Origin: Salinarchaeum sp.
GTDB lineage: Archaea > Halobacteriota > Halobacteria > Halobacteriales > QS-1-68-20
Reading direction: 5' to 3'
NCBI GenBank assembly: GCA_007122875.1
Contig: SKSS01000010.1
Coordinates: 1-36,030, forward strand
Length of the DNA: 36,030 nucleotides
The position numbers were made by a program, and so were the translations under genes. The notes beneath the pieces are model-generated. The model saw only the letters and a list, made by a program, of their open reading frames with translations. It was not told the origin of the DNA and searched no databases. The first letter of the stretch is position 1, and each line of letters begins with the position of its first letter. Shown in pieces: positions 1 to 8,157 of the stretch.

Positions 1-1245
1 TACTACCACGCGCTGGATGAGATCGACGACGAACCGGCCGACGAGCGACCGGACTTCGAAGCGGAGATCGAAAAGCGCGAACGAATCATCGCCCAGCAGG
101 AGGGGGCGATCGAGTCGTTCGGCGAGCAGGCAGCCGCCGAGCGGGAGCGAGCCGAGGCGCTGTACGCGAACTACGACCTCGTCGACGAGGTGCTCTCGAC
201 GGTTCGCTCCGCCCGCGAATCCGGCCACGACTGGGACGAGATCGAAGCCCGCCTCGACGAGGGAGCCGAACGCGGCATTCCGGCCGCGGAGGCGGTCGTC
301 AGCGTCGACAGCGACGGGGGAACGGTGACGATGGCGCTCGACGACCGTGAGGTCGCAGTCGACCCGTCGATGGGCGTCGAGCGGAACGCCGACGAGCGGT
401 ACACGGAGGCGAAACGAATCGAGGAGAAAGCCGAGGGCGCTCGCGAAGCCGTCGAGGCGACCCGTCGGGAACTCGCGTCGATCGAAGCCGACCGGGATGC
501 CTGGGACGCCGCGGAGAACGGACCGAGCGACGACGAATCGGACGAGCAACGGGAGGTCGACTGGCTCTCGCGGTCGTCGGTACCCGTCCGCACGCCGGAT
601 CACTGGTACGAGCGGTTCCGCTGGTTCCGGACGACCGACGGCTTTCTTGTGATCGGCGGGCGGAACGCCGACGAGAACGAGGAGATCGTCAAGAAGTATC
701 TCGATCCGTCGGATCTGTTCGTCCACTCACAGGCCCACGGCGGCCCGGCGACGGTGATCAAGGCGACCGAGCCGAACGAACCGGCCCGAGACGTAACGAT
801 TCCCGAGTCGACCCGCGAGCAAGCCGCCCGGTTCGCCGTCTCGTACTCGTCGGTCTGGAAGGACGGACGGTTCGAGGGCGACGCCTACGTCGTGGACGCA
901 GATCAGGTCTCGAAAACCGCCGAGAGCGGGGAGTACCTGGAGAAAGGCGGCTTCGCGATCCGCGGTGATCGAACCTACTACCGGGACGTGAGCGTCGGGG
1001 TCGCCGTGGGAATCACCTGCGAACCGGAGACGCGAGTGATCGGGGGACCGCCGGAGCCGATCCGCGATCGCGCCGAGACGTACGTGGAGGCACAGCCCGG
1101 CAAGTACGCCCAGAACGACGCCGCAAAACGGATCTACCGGACGTTTCGGGAACGGTTCGCGGACACGTCATTCGTCCGCCGGATCGCGAGCCCGGATCTG
1201 ATCCAGGAGTTTCTGCCGCCGGGCGGCAGCCGAATCCAGGAGTGA
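1..1245 (+). CDS. rqcH: RqcH (NEMF/Rqc2 homologue), C-terminal part, truncated by window start
   Basis: The reading frame is open from base 1, so the 5' end lies outside the window; 414 residues are visible. The first ~180 visible residues are a charged, Glu/Arg/Ala-rich helical stretch typical of the NFACT coiled coil. They are followed by an NFACT-R (DUF814) domain with the signatures DGFLVIGGRNADENE, DLFVHSQAHGG and YYRDVSVGVAVGI, then a ~70-residue C-terminal tail. Family members bind the 50S/60S subunit carrying a stalled peptidyl-tRNA, and in bacteria RqcH recruits tRNA-Ala to add C-terminal tails. The catalytic/tRNA-contact residues of NFACT-N are in the missing part and cannot be checked. 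pelota follows 1.8 kb downstream on the same strand, so the neighbourhood fits ribosome rescue. Identity is secure; the reaction in archaea is inferred from the family. Confidence 0.93.
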   Translation, partial: YYHALDEIDDEPADERPDFEAEIEKRERIIAQQEGAIESFGEQAAAERERAEALYANYDLVDEVLSTVRSARESGHDWDEIEARLDEGAERGIPAAEAVVSVDSDGGTVTMALDDREVAVDPSMGVERNADERYTEAKRIEEKAEGAREAVEATRRELASIEADRDAWDAAENGPSDDESDEQREVDWLSRSSVPVRTPDHWYERFRWFRTTDGFLVIGGRNADENEEIVKKYLDPSDLFVHSQAHGGPATVIKATEPNEPARDVTIPESTREQAARFAVSYSSVWKDGRFEGDAYVVDADQVSKTAESGEYLEKGGFAIRGDRTYYRDVSVGVAVGITCEPETRVIGGPPEPIRDRAETYVEAQPGKYAQNDAAKRIYRTFRERFADTSFVRRIASPDLIQEFLPPGGSRIQE

Positions 1246-1256
1246 CGGTGGCCCCG

Positions 1257-1266
1257 CACTTAAGTC
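1257..1266 (+). promoter_or_regulatory. TATA-like element before first DUF4013 gene
   Basis: CACTTAAGTC lies about 30 nt before the ATG at 1290, the spacing expected of a haloarchaeal leaderless promoter. It suggests the DUF4013 pair is transcribed separately from rqcH, although the 44-nt gap would also allow read-through. Confidence 0.45.
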
Positions 1267-1289
1267 TCGCTCCCCCTTACTGAAGCAAA

Positions 1290-2246
1290 ATGCTCTCCGA
1301 AGGGCTTTACTACCCGGCCCGTGGCGACGATGTCGTCGGAACGGCGCTCGTCGGCGGCGTACTCTGTCTGCTCACGGCCGTCTTCGCGCTGGCTGGGCTG
1401 GCTGCCCTCGTCGTCCCGCCTCTCGGCGTGATGCTGCTCGTGTTCGGGCTTGGAACGGCAGTCGTGCTGTTGGGGTACACCAGCCGACTGATGTCGGCGG
1501 TGGCGAACGGGCATCGGGAACCGCCCTCGTTCACTCGATGGGGGCGCCTCGTTCGAGACGGTGTTCGAGCGTTCGTCGCGCTCGTCGCCCTCTGGGTTCC
1601 GGTGGTGATCTTCGGCGGACTCGCGTTCGGCTCGGTCTACGCAGCGAGCGTCGCCGAGGAGCCGGCTTACGCGCTCGTCGCGGTGCTCCTCCTCCTACCG
1701 TTGATACTCATCGTCGGCGTGACGGCGTATCTCTCCCCGACCGTTCTGGCCGTCTCATCACGCGAGACGCGGGCCGTGGACGCGTTAGCGCCGAACCGAT
1801 TCGTTCGGGTCGGCGCGTCGGTCGCGTATCTGAAATCGTGGATTCTCGCCGGAGCGTTCCTCGCCGTCGTGCTGCCGGTCGCGCTCTTGCTGTCGATCCT
1901 GCTGGTCGGCGTCCCCCTCGTGTTCTACGCGCTCATGGTCGCGGCCGCACTGTGGGGGCAGGGATGTGGCATCGCGCTCTCGCTTCGCGAGCCGAGCGGA
2001 TCGGGCGATTCGATCGGTCCCGTCGACCGCGAGGAGTTCGTTCGCGGTCTCGATGTGCCCGTTGGTGTCGACCGAACCGAGTTCGTTCGGAGCGTCCCCC
2101 ACAACGGCCGGACCACCGCCGAGCGGCGATCGGTCGTTGCCCGGCAGCCGAACGCCACCGAAACGGGCGAGCGAGAGCGAGAACGGAAACCGGATCACCG
2201 AGGGCGACCGACAGACGACCGGTCGGAGGACTGCTCGAAGGTATGA
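1290..2246 (+). CDS. DUF4013 family multi-pass membrane protein (copy 1)
   Basis: 318 aa. It opens with the [18 protein letters not shown] signature of haloarchaeal DUF4013 proteins. Paired hydrophobic helices follow between about residues 17 and 220, with the family-typical [19 protein letters not shown] loop near residues 72-90. The last ~90 residues are hydrophilic, rich in Arg, Glu and Asp, and look like a disordered cytoplasmic tail. The stop codon overlaps the start of a second DUF4013 gene (ATGA), so the two are probably co-translated. DUF4013 has no assigned biochemical function. The position between rqcH and pelA is notable but proves no link. Family call is good; role unknown. Confidence 0.85.
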   Translation: MLSEGLYYPARGDDVVGTALVGGVLCLLTAVFALAGLAALVVPPLGVMLLVFGLGTAVVLLGYTSRLMSAVANGHREPPSFTRWGRLVRDGVRAFVALVALWVPVVIFGGLAFGSVYAASVAEEPAYALVAVLLLLPLILIVGVTAYLSPTVLAVSSRETRAVDALAPNRFVRVGASVAYLKSWILAGAFLAVVLPVALLLSILLVGVPLVFYALMVAAALWGQGCGIALSLREPSGSGDSIGPVDREEFVRGLDVPVGVDRTEFVRSVPHNGRTTAERRSVVARQPNATETGERERERKPDHRGRPTDDRSEDCSKV

Positions 2247-3013
2247 CGGCCGAACGCGACTCGACGGTTCACGACGCCGTTCGGTACCCGCTTCGGGGGG
2301 AGGATGCGATCGGAACGCTGCTGATTGGTGGGCTGCTCGTGTCGCTGTGGCTGGGGGCGGCTACGACCGCTGCGCTCGCGACGGCAGCCGACCCGCGCAG
2401 CGGTGCCGTCGTCGCGCTCCCGACGCTCCCCGTCGTCGGCGGGTCGTGGCTCCTGCTTCTCGGCTTCCTCGTGGCGTGCCTTCGTCGGAGCGCCAACGGA
2501 CGGGACGAACCGCCTCGGTTCGACTCGTGGGGGCAGTTACTGCTCGATGGACTACGGGGGACGGTCGTCGTTGCGGCGTTCGCGCTCCCGATTCTCGTCG
2601 TGTTCGCCATCACGGCGGCCGCTCCCACCGTTGCGCCCACCGTCCCGGCGTCGGCACTCGGCCCGCTGGAGCCGGTTTCCTCGTGGGTTCCGGTCGTTCA
2701 ACCGTGGGTGCCATTCGTGGGCGCGGGGCTGTTCGCTGCCGGCGTGTCGTACCCTGCGGCGGTCGTGCTGTGTGCGATGTCGATCGGCGGCCTTCGAGCG
2801 ATGGGATCGGTGCAGTCGATCGCGGCCGGTGGCACGGTCGAGTTCACGGTCGCCTGGCTGGGTTCCCTCGTGGCGACGGTGCTGGTGATCGTCGTGGCGA
2901 CGCCCCTTCTCGTCCTGTTTGTCGGTGCCGTCGCGATGTTCTACGTTCCGATGGCTGCGAGTCGGTTGCTGGGGCGGGCCTATCGTTCAGGGCTCGCCGC
3001 GCCGCCGGGATAG
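2243..3013 (+). CDS. DUF4013 family multi-pass membrane protein (copy 2)
   Basis: 256 aa from the ATG at 2243, which overlaps the upstream stop by 4 nt (ATGA). An open frame extends far upstream, but the overlap and the [16 protein letters not shown]-terminus, matching copy 1, fix this start. Hydrophobic segments lie at about residues 24-80, 103-135, 150-185 and 205-235, and the loop [19 protein letters not shown] aligns with [19 protein letters not shown] of copy 1. The two genes are therefore tandem paralogues. Unlike copy 1 it has almost no hydrophilic C-terminal tail. The pair may form a heteromeric membrane complex, which is inference. Function unknown. Confidence 0.85.
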   Translation: MTAERDSTVHDAVRYPLRGEDAIGTLLIGGLLVSLWLGAATTAALATAADPRSGAVVALPTLPVVGGSWLLLLGFLVACLRRSANGRDEPPRFDSWGQLLLDGLRGTVVVAAFALPILVVFAITAAAPTVAPTVPASALGPLEPVSSWVPVVQPWVPFVGAGLFAAGVSYPAAVVLCAMSIGGLRAMGSVQSIAAGGTVEFTVAWLGSLVATVLVIVVATPLLVLFVGAVAMFYVPMAASRLLGRAYRSGLAAPPG

Positions 3014-3020
3014 CAGGGCA

Positions 3021-3026
3021 CTTACC
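3021..3026 (+). promoter_or_regulatory. Possible TATA-like element for pelA
   Basis: CTTACC in the context GGGCACTTACCGC sits 28 nt before the pelA ATG at 3049, immediately after the DUF4013 stop. Position fits a leaderless archaeal promoter, but the sequence is a weak match. Confidence 0.35.
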
Positions 3027-3048
3027 GCTCGGCCTCCACCCACCCGAC

Positions 3049-4116
3049 ATGCAAGTACGCGACCGCGAGCACCTCGAGGGCGGGCGCGAGCGGTGGACGG
3101 TCGTCCCCGAGACCGTCGACGACCTCTGGCACCTCCATCACGTCATCGAACCCGGTGACCGCGTGGCGGGCGATACGACCCGCCGGATCCGTCGGAACGA
3201 CGACGACATGCGCGATACGGGCGGCGAGCGAGAGCACCTCTGGGTCGCACTCGATGTCGACGACGCGGAGTTTCATCGCTTCGCCAACCGCCTCCGGGTG
3301 AGCGGCCTGATCGACGCCTGTTCGCGCGAGGACCAACTCGGACAGCACCACACGATCAACGTCGAGACCACCGACGAGATCGAGATCGAAAAGCGGTTCA
3401 AACCCGATCAGCGTGATCGGATCGAGGAGGCGATCGAGGCGACGGACGTACCGTCGGTCGCGATCGCCACGGTCGAGGAGGGGCAAGCCCACGTCCACTC
3501 GATCGCCCAGCACGGCACCGAAGAGCGCGCCCGGATCACCGGCACGACCGGGAAAGGCGAGTACGCACGGGGTCGCGACGAACTGTTCGCCGAACTCGCG
3601 ACCGTACTCGGCCGGCTCGACGCCGACGCGATCGTCCTCGCTGGCCCGGGGTTCACCAAAGAGGACGCCTACAAGTACGCCGTCGAATCGGATCCCGAAC
3701 TCGCCGACCGTCTTCGGACTGTCGACACCAGCTCCGTCGGCGACCGCGGCGTCCACGAGGTGCTCAAGCGCGGGGCGATCGACGAGATTCAAGAGGAGAC
3801 CAGAATCGCCCGAGAGGCCGAGTTGATCGACGAACTCACCGAACGGATCGCCACGGACGAGACGGCGACCTACGGTCCCGAGTCGGTCGCGGAGGCCACC
3901 GAGTTCGGAGCCGTCGAGGAACTGCTCGTCCTCGACGAGCGCCTCCGCGAGGAGCGATCCGGACGGGGCGAGTGGGGAATCGACGCCGACGAGATCGTCG
4001 AGCGCGTCGAACAGCAAGGCGGCGAGGTAACCGTGTTCTCCTCAGAGTTCGACCCCGGACGGCAACTCGCCAACCTCGGCGGGATCGCCGCAATCCTCCG
4101 GTATCGGCTCGGATAG
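3049..4116 (+). CDS. pelA: mRNA surveillance protein pelota (aPelota/Dom34)
   Basis: 355 aa, the usual archaeal pelota length. The start at 3049 ([21 protein letters not shown]) is chosen because the family begins this way (eRF1-like domain 1) and a TATA-like element lies 28 nt upstream. Domain 1 spans about residues 1-130, including [16 protein letters not shown]. The central RNase H-like eRF1_2 domain spans about 130-255 ([42 protein letters not shown]). The eRF1_3 domain follows to the C-terminus and ends [14 protein letters not shown]. Pelota acts with aEF1A in archaea to split ribosomes stalled without a usable stop codon; it lacks the GGQ hydrolysis motif of release factors, and none is seen here. 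Strong identification. Confidence 0.96.
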   Translation: MQVRDREHLEGGRERWTVVPETVDDLWHLHHVIEPGDRVAGDTTRRIRRNDDDMRDTGGEREHLWVALDVDDAEFHRFANRLRVSGLIDACSREDQLGQHHTINVETTDEIEIEKRFKPDQRDRIEEAIEATDVPSVAIATVEEGQAHVHSIAQHGTEERARITGTTGKGEYARGRDELFAELATVLGRLDADAIVLAGPGFTKEDAYKYAVESDPELADRLRTVDTSSVGDRGVHEVLKRGAIDEIQEETRIAREAELIDELTERIATDETATYGPESVAEATEFGAVEELLVLDERLREERSGRGEWGIDADEIVERVEQQGGEVTVFSSEFDPGRQLANLGGIAAILRYRLG

Positions 4117-4160
4117 CGCGCGGGGATCCTTCGGTATCGGCTCGGGTCGAACGGTGAGCG

Positions 4161-4748
4161 TCAGGCGCGGGCGTCGGCATCCTCGCCTTCGACCGCGTCG
4201 GGTTCCGTCGTCTCACTTTCGGGATCTGCCGTCTCGTCCTCGGGTGCTGGCGTCTCGCCTTCGGATGCGACCGTTTCGGCGGTAGTCTCCGCGTCCCCGT
4301 CCTCGTCATCCGTGGCCTCGCCGACGCGAACCGTCAGAACCGGTACTGACGCGGTGCGGACGACCCGCTCGGCGACGCTCCCGAGCAACAGCCGATCGAT
4401 TCCACCGCGGCCGTGTGTCCCCATCACGATCAGGTCAGCACCGATCGCGTTGGCGTACCGGACGATCTCGCCGCTCGGCGTCCCGTCGCGGACGGCTCCC
4501 TCGACGGGCACGTTCCGTTTCGCGGCGAGGTCGCGGACCCGATCGATCGCCTCCTCTCCCTCCGATCTGAGGACGTTGTTGAGACCGTCCCAGGAGGTCT
4601 CCATCGGCAGGCTGGCGAACCCTGCGGTGTTGACGACGTAGACGGCGTGGAGCGTCGCGTCGTGGGTGGCCGCGAGATCGACGGCGTGTTCGATCGCCCG
4701 GTCGACGCCCACCGAGCCGTCCGTCGGGACGAGGATCCGCCCGTACAT
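4161..4748 (-). CDS. Universal stress protein (UspA family) with acidic C-terminal tail
   Basis: 195 aa. Residues 1-141 form a complete UspA alpha/beta domain starting YGRILVPTDGSVGVDRAIEHA and containing the ATP-binding signature G-x2-G-x9-G-S (GTHGRGGIDRLLLGS), so an ATP-binding Usp is expected. Residues ~142-195 are an unusual tail made almost entirely of Asp, Glu, Thr, Ala, Ser and Pro, with repeated E-T-x-x-P-E/D-x-E motifs; it is probably disordered and may only aid solubility at high salt. A TATA-like GTTATTAG lies about 30 nt upstream of the start at 4748. Substrate or stress specificity cannot be read from the sequence. Confidence 0.9.
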   Translation of the reverse strand: MYGRILVPTDGSVGVDRAIEHAVDLAATHDATLHAVYVVNTAGFASLPMETSWDGLNNVLRSEGEEAIDRVRDLAAKRNVPVEGAVRDGTPSGEIVRYANAIGADLIVMGTHGRGGIDRLLLGSVAERVVRTASVPVLTVRVGEATDDEDGDAETTAETVASEGETPAPEDETADPESETTEPDAVEGEDADARA

Positions 4749-4777
4749 TGGGAATCGGTATCAATTGACGATGCACG

Positions 4778-4785
4778 CTAATAAC
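4778..4785 (-). promoter_or_regulatory. TATA-like element for the universal stress protein gene
   Basis: On the minus strand GTTATTAG lies 30-37 nt upstream of the ATG at 4748, in an otherwise GC-rich gap. It fits a leaderless or short-leader archaeal promoter. Confidence 0.5.
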
Positions 4786-4830
4786 TGTTCCCCGGATCGG
4801 CCGTCGGTGGACGGCGATTCGCCGACCACG

Positions 4831-5844
4831 CTACCGCACCGTCTTCACCACGTCGGCGCGGTCGGCGCGTCGGACCACTGCGCGAACGGGATCCTTGACG
4901 CCGACGAGGTTGTCCGAGGTTCCGTCGAGGACGGTGAGCGTTGCCGCTCGTCCGGGTTCGATCACGCCACAGTCCAGGCCCGCGAGTTCTGCGCCCGCGA
5001 CCGTGGCCGCCCGGAGAACCTCCCGGGCGTCGAGGTCGGCCAGCGACCACAGCGTGGCCATCTCCCGGAACATCGACGGCGAGCACGTCATCACGTTATC
5101 GGTGCCGAGCGCGAGCGTCGTCCGTTCGTGGAGGTCGTCGATCGGAGCCGTCCCCACGTCCGTCGCCAGGTTCGACCGCGGACAGAGCACGATCGGCACG
5201 CCCTGACGCTCGATCCGATCCAGGTGGTCCGGTTCGGGGTGGACCACGTGAACGAGAAAGTCGGGTTCGAGATCGAGCGCCGGATCGAGGTCCCGGGCGT
5301 TCACCTCCCCTGCGTGAATGCCGAACGGCTTGTCGGCCTCCCGGGCGGCTTCGCGAGCGGTCGAAAAGTCCGCGTCCGCCGCGCCGCTCGCACCGTAGCC
5401 GTCGGCGGTGTCGAGGACGGCGGGATCACCCCGGCCGAAGGCGAGTCCCCGGATCGGCAGGTCGGCGACCGCCTCGCGGAGCGCGGTCACGCCGTCCGGT
5501 CCGCCCTCGCGGAAGTCGAGAAACGCAGCGGTTCCGGTCTCGCTCATCAGCCGGGCGGACGAGTGCATGCCGGCGACGAGTTCGGATCGGTCGGCGGCCC
5601 GGAGCAGACGGTGTTTCAGCCCGTCCGGCGGCGCGACGAGTTCTTCGAGCGTCAACCCGGCACCCGCATCCTTCGCGATCGAGTCGCCGACGTGCGTGTG
5701 TGCGTTGACGAACGCCGGGACGACGATCCGCTCGCTCTCGACACGCTCCTCCTCGATCGCTGTGATCTCGCCGTCGTCGATCACGACCCGTCCCTCGATC
5801 GGTTCGAACGACCGTCCCCGAAGCACCGTTCCCTCGACGATCAC
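4831..5844 (-). CDS. Amidohydrolase superfamily metal-dependent hydrolase/deaminase
   Basis: 337 aa, from a GTG start at 5844. The N-terminal composite beta-sandwich is followed by VVPAFVNAHTHVGD with the metal ligands H49 and H51. Other active-site elements are the HAGEVN segment, HVVHPEPDHL and the late GTDNV aspartate, all placed as in the cytosine-deaminase/chlorohydrolase-type (AtzA/TRZ-like) branch. The C-terminus ends in the usual GVIEPGRAATLTVLDG strand that completes the sandwich domain. The natural substrate cannot be deduced; nucleobase-like or S-adenosylhomocysteine-type substrates are known in related branches, but no specificity residue is claimed here. It lies 58 nt from the HD-domain gene upstream and 82 nt from usp downstream, all on the minus strand. 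Confidence 0.85.
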   Translation of the reverse strand: MIVEGTVLRGRSFEPIEGRVVIDDGEITAIEEERVESERIVVPAFVNAHTHVGDSIAKDAGAGLTLEELVAPPDGLKHRLLRAADRSELVAGMHSSARLMSETGTAAFLDFREGGPDGVTALREAVADLPIRGLAFGRGDPAVLDTADGYGASGAADADFSTAREAAREADKPFGIHAGEVNARDLDPALDLEPDFLVHVVHPEPDHLDRIERQGVPIVLCPRSNLATDVGTAPIDDLHERTTLALGTDNVMTCSPSMFREMATLWSLADLDAREVLRAATVAGAELAGLDCGVIEPGRAATLTVLDGTSDNLVGVKDPVRAVVRRADRADVVKTVR

Positions 5845-5903
5845 GGATCGAGTGGGTCGCTCCCGGCACTAAACGGCGTCGGTCGCGGACGATTCGCCGT
5901 CGC

Positions 5904-7127
5904 TCACTCGAACTCGTCGAGTCGCGTGTGGACGCCCCGCCGGGTCTCGGAGACGAGCGTCCCGTCGGTCTCCAGGCCCAGGACTCGCTCGGCGGAGCGC
6001 CCAACCCGGTCGGTCGCGCCTTCGGGGGCGTACACGCCGAGTCGCCACTGGGCGTGCTGAGCGGTTCGCAGCGCCTCCACCAGTGGTGACTGCCGATCGA
6101 GTCGTCTGGTCTCGCCGCCGACCATCACCCGCGTACTTGACTCGCGCATCGTCGGACGGCCGGGCACGTCGACGATCACGTCGGTCGGCCCGACGTTCGC
6201 GTCGGCGGCGATCTCCGCTTCGAACTCGCGGACCGTCTCGAAGTCCGCGTCGATGATGGTCTCCGGAACGTCGTCGATCTCGGCCCAGACCGCCCGCTTG
6301 TGGAGGTTCCGTTCGGCGATCTGCGCGGCGGCGTCGGCGGTCGCCTCGCAGTTTCGGAGCGCGACGAGCAGGTCGTGATCGTCCATCCGGCGGAGGCGAT
6401 CCGCGTCGAGGCCGGTCTCGTCGAGCAGTCGTCCGGTCGCCCGCCGGAGGGTAGCCTTGCTGATCCGCGCGACGTGGTGTTTGTACACGGTCGCGTTCAT
6501 CAGCGCCCGAGCGAGCAGCAGGCTCTCGGCGGTCTGGACGTTCCCCTCCGCGAGGACGAGTTCGCCGTCGTGGAACGTGAGTTCGCGCACCAGCCGTCCG
6601 TGATCGATCGTGCCGTAGGGTACGCCGGTGTGGTGGGCGTCCCTGACGAGGTAGTCCATCCGATCGACATCGAGTTCGCCGGAGACGATCGCGCCGTAGC
6701 GGCCCTCACCGGAGACGAGTTCGGCGATCCGATCGGGGTTCAACCCGTGCTCGGAGAGAACCCTGGCGACGGCACCCGTCCCGAGCAGATCGTCGACATC
6801 GTCGTGGTACTGGCCCGTCTCATGGTGGACGATCGGTTCGACGTTGTGGCTGAACGGGGTGTGGCCGACGTCGTGGAGCATCGCGGCCGCTCGGATCCGT
6901 TCGGCGGCTTTTCCTTCGATCCCGAGGTGATCGAGCGCGCGGTCGGCGAGGTGGTAGACGCCGATCGAGTGCTCGAACCGGGTGTGGTTCGCGCTCGGAT
7001 AGACCAGGCTGACCGTCCCGAGCTGGGAGACGTGGCGGAGTCGCTGGACTGCGGGCGTGTCCAGTAGATCCCTGGCCACGCCGTCGATCGAGACGTGATC
7101 GTGGACCGCGTCCTTGATCGTCTTCAT
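5904..7127 (-). CDS. HD-domain metal-dependent phosphohydrolase
   Basis: 407 aa from the ATG at 7127. The frame stays open upstream through the toxin-antitoxin region, but that part is low-complexity shadow sequence. The chosen start has a TATA box 23-29 nt upstream and begins MKTIKDAVHDHVSIDGVARDLL, the usual family start. The HD metal site is complete: H53 (TRFEHSIG), H85-D86 (MLHDVGHTPFSH) and D158 (DRMDYLVRD). This is the SAMHD1/dGTPase-like HD arrangement, so hydrolysis of a nucleotide phosphate is plausible, though the substrate is unknown. The C-terminal half (about 250-407) is typical of archaeal and bacterial members of this COG1078-like group. Confidence 0.87.
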   Translation of the reverse strand: MKTIKDAVHDHVSIDGVARDLLDTPAVQRLRHVSQLGTVSLVYPSANHTRFEHSIGVYHLADRALDHLGIEGKAAERIRAAAMLHDVGHTPFSHNVEPIVHHETGQYHDDVDDLLGTGAVARVLSEHGLNPDRIAELVSGEGRYGAIVSGELDVDRMDYLVRDAHHTGVPYGTIDHGRLVRELTFHDGELVLAEGNVQTAESLLLARALMNATVYKHHVARISKATLRRATGRLLDETGLDADRLRRMDDHDLLVALRNCEATADAAAQIAERNLHKRAVWAEIDDVPETIIDADFETVREFEAEIAADANVGPTDVIVDVPGRPTMRESSTRVMVGGETRRLDRQSPLVEALRTAQHAQWRLGVYAPEGATDRVGRSAERVLGLETDGTLVSETRRGVHTRLDEFE

Positions 7128-7149
7128 TACCCCGCCTACGGCGCGTTCG

Positions 7150-7156
7150 TATAAAA
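7150..7156 (-). promoter_or_regulatory. TATA box for the HD-domain gene
   Basis: The minus-strand sequence TTTTATA is a near-consensus archaeal TATA box centred ~26 nt from the ATG at 7127. It indicates a leaderless mRNA and supports the short start for this gene. Confidence 0.7.
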
Positions 7157-7253
7157 GGCTGGACGTGTGTACCTGGTCGGGATCGACGGAGATCGGTCGG
7201 GCTGACTGCTGATCGATCGTCCTGCAGTGACGAAGACGGCGTCCACAACGCTT

Positions 7254-7277
7254 GTATGCAATGGACACATAGCATAC
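7254..7277. promoter_or_regulatory. Inverted repeat, candidate autoregulatory operator of the UPF0175/PIN module
   Basis: GTATGC (7254-7259) and GCATAC (7272-7277) form a perfect 6-bp inverted repeat separated by 12 nt. The right half ends three bases before the antitoxin ATG at 7281, so a bound protein would cover the start and the promoter region of a leaderless transcript. Toxin-antitoxin modules with ribbon-helix-helix antitoxins are commonly self-repressed from such sites. Binding is inferred. Confidence 0.55.
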
Positions 7278-7280
7278 GGC

Positions 7281-7571
7281 ATGGGAACGATCTCCGCGCG
7301 AGTGCCCGACGATCTCGAGGCAGCGTTGGCGGCGTACGTCGACGAGGAGAATCTCGATCGAAGTACTGCGGTCCGAAAGCTCCTCACCGAGGGGCTCTCC
7401 GAATGGCGAGTCGAGCGGGCACTCAACCAGCTCGAGGCAGGTGAGGTGAGCTTCAGCCGGGCCGCCGAACTCGCCGACGTGTCCGTGTGGGAACTGTCCC
7501 GGCTGGCGAAAGAGCGAGAGGTGACCTGGGTGTCGTCGGACCATCTCGGTGACGACCTCGACGATCTCTGA
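7281..7571 (+). CDS. UPF0175 family antitoxin
   Basis: 96 aa from the ATG at 7281 (MGTISARVPDDLEAALAAYV). An in-frame start 54 nt upstream exists, but it would run through the inverted repeat and lacks family similarity. The N-terminal ~45 residues look like a ribbon-helix-helix DNA-binding fold (beta-strand ISARVPDDL, then two helices). The C-terminal part (LNQLEAGEVSFSRAAELADVSVWELSRLAKERE) is the UPF0175 helix-turn-helix-like segment. The stop overlaps the PIN toxin start in TGATG. UPF0175 proteins are established partners of DUF3368 PIN proteins in archaea. Likely role: neutralise the toxin and repress the operon. Confidence 0.85.
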   Translation: MGTISARVPDDLEAALAAYVDEENLDRSTAVRKLLTEGLSEWRVERALNQLEAGEVSFSRAAELADVSVWELSRLAKEREVTWVSSDHLGDDLDDL

Positions 7572-8110
7572 TGTACGTCCTCGATGCGACGCCGTTGATC
7601 TACCTCGCCAAGGTGGATCGACTCGCGCTCTTGACCCAACTCGATGCCGAGTGCGTCGTTCCCGAGCGGGTGTACGACGAGGTAGTGACGGCGGGGCTTG
7701 AGCGGGAGTACGCCGATGCGCGACGAATCGAAGCGCGGGTCGAGGACGGTGCACTCGCGGTTCGCACCGCCGAGCGTTCGCGGCTGTTCGATCGGGTCCG
7801 ATCTTCGACCGCGTTGAGTGACGCCGACGCCGCAGTTCTCGCGATGGCGTCGGCGAACGGGGGGATCGCCGTGATGGACGAGACCTACGGTCGATCGGTC
7901 GCCGAGACCGAAGGGATCGAGGCGCGCGGAACGGCGTATCTCGTCCTCGCGACCGCGAAGCAGGCGGAGCTTTCGACTGACGACGCACGGGCGACGATCG
8001 ATGCGATGCTTGACGCTGGCTGGTACTGTGCGCCGGACCTGTACGCACGGATCATTCGAACGATCGACGCACTCGATTCATCGGAAGCGAACGGGAACCG
8101 AGTCGACTGA
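7571..8110 (+). CDS. DUF3368-type PIN domain ribonuclease toxin
   Basis: 179 aa. It begins MYVLDATPLIYLAKVDRLALL, the PIN beta1/alpha1 with the first catalytic Asp (D5). Further acidic candidates are E43-region (VPERVYDEV), LSDADAAVLAMA and AVMDETYGR, giving the quartet needed for a metal-dependent PIN nuclease. The length and the late helices (TAKQAELSTDDARATIDAMLDAGWYCAPDLYARII) match DUF3368 rather than short VapC proteins. It is translationally coupled to the UPF0175 antitoxin by a 1-nt overlap. The likely target is RNA (tRNA or rRNA in characterised VapC relatives); the specific target is unknown. No catalytic residue is obviously lost, so the module may be active. Confidence 0.87.
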   Translation: MYVLDATPLIYLAKVDRLALLTQLDAECVVPERVYDEVVTAGLEREYADARRIEARVEDGALAVRTAERSRLFDRVRSSTALSDADAAVLAMASANGGIAVMDETYGRSVAETEGIEARGTAYLVLATAKQAELSTDDARATIDAMLDAGWYCAPDLYARIIRTIDALDSSEANGNRVD

Positions 8111-8157
8111 CCGGGAACGAATGGGAACCGAGCATCTGCTGTCACGCGCGGGTTCGG

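Noticed and set aside
1538-2242. Long upstream extension of the second DUF4013 protein
   Set aside because: Arg/Pro-rich frame over the first DUF4013 gene. The ATGA overlap and family N-terminus place the start at 2243.
7128-8048. N-terminal extension of the HD-domain protein on the minus strand
   Set aside because: The frame is open but low-complexity, lies opposite the toxin-antitoxin genes, and crosses a good TATA box 23-29 nt before the proper start.
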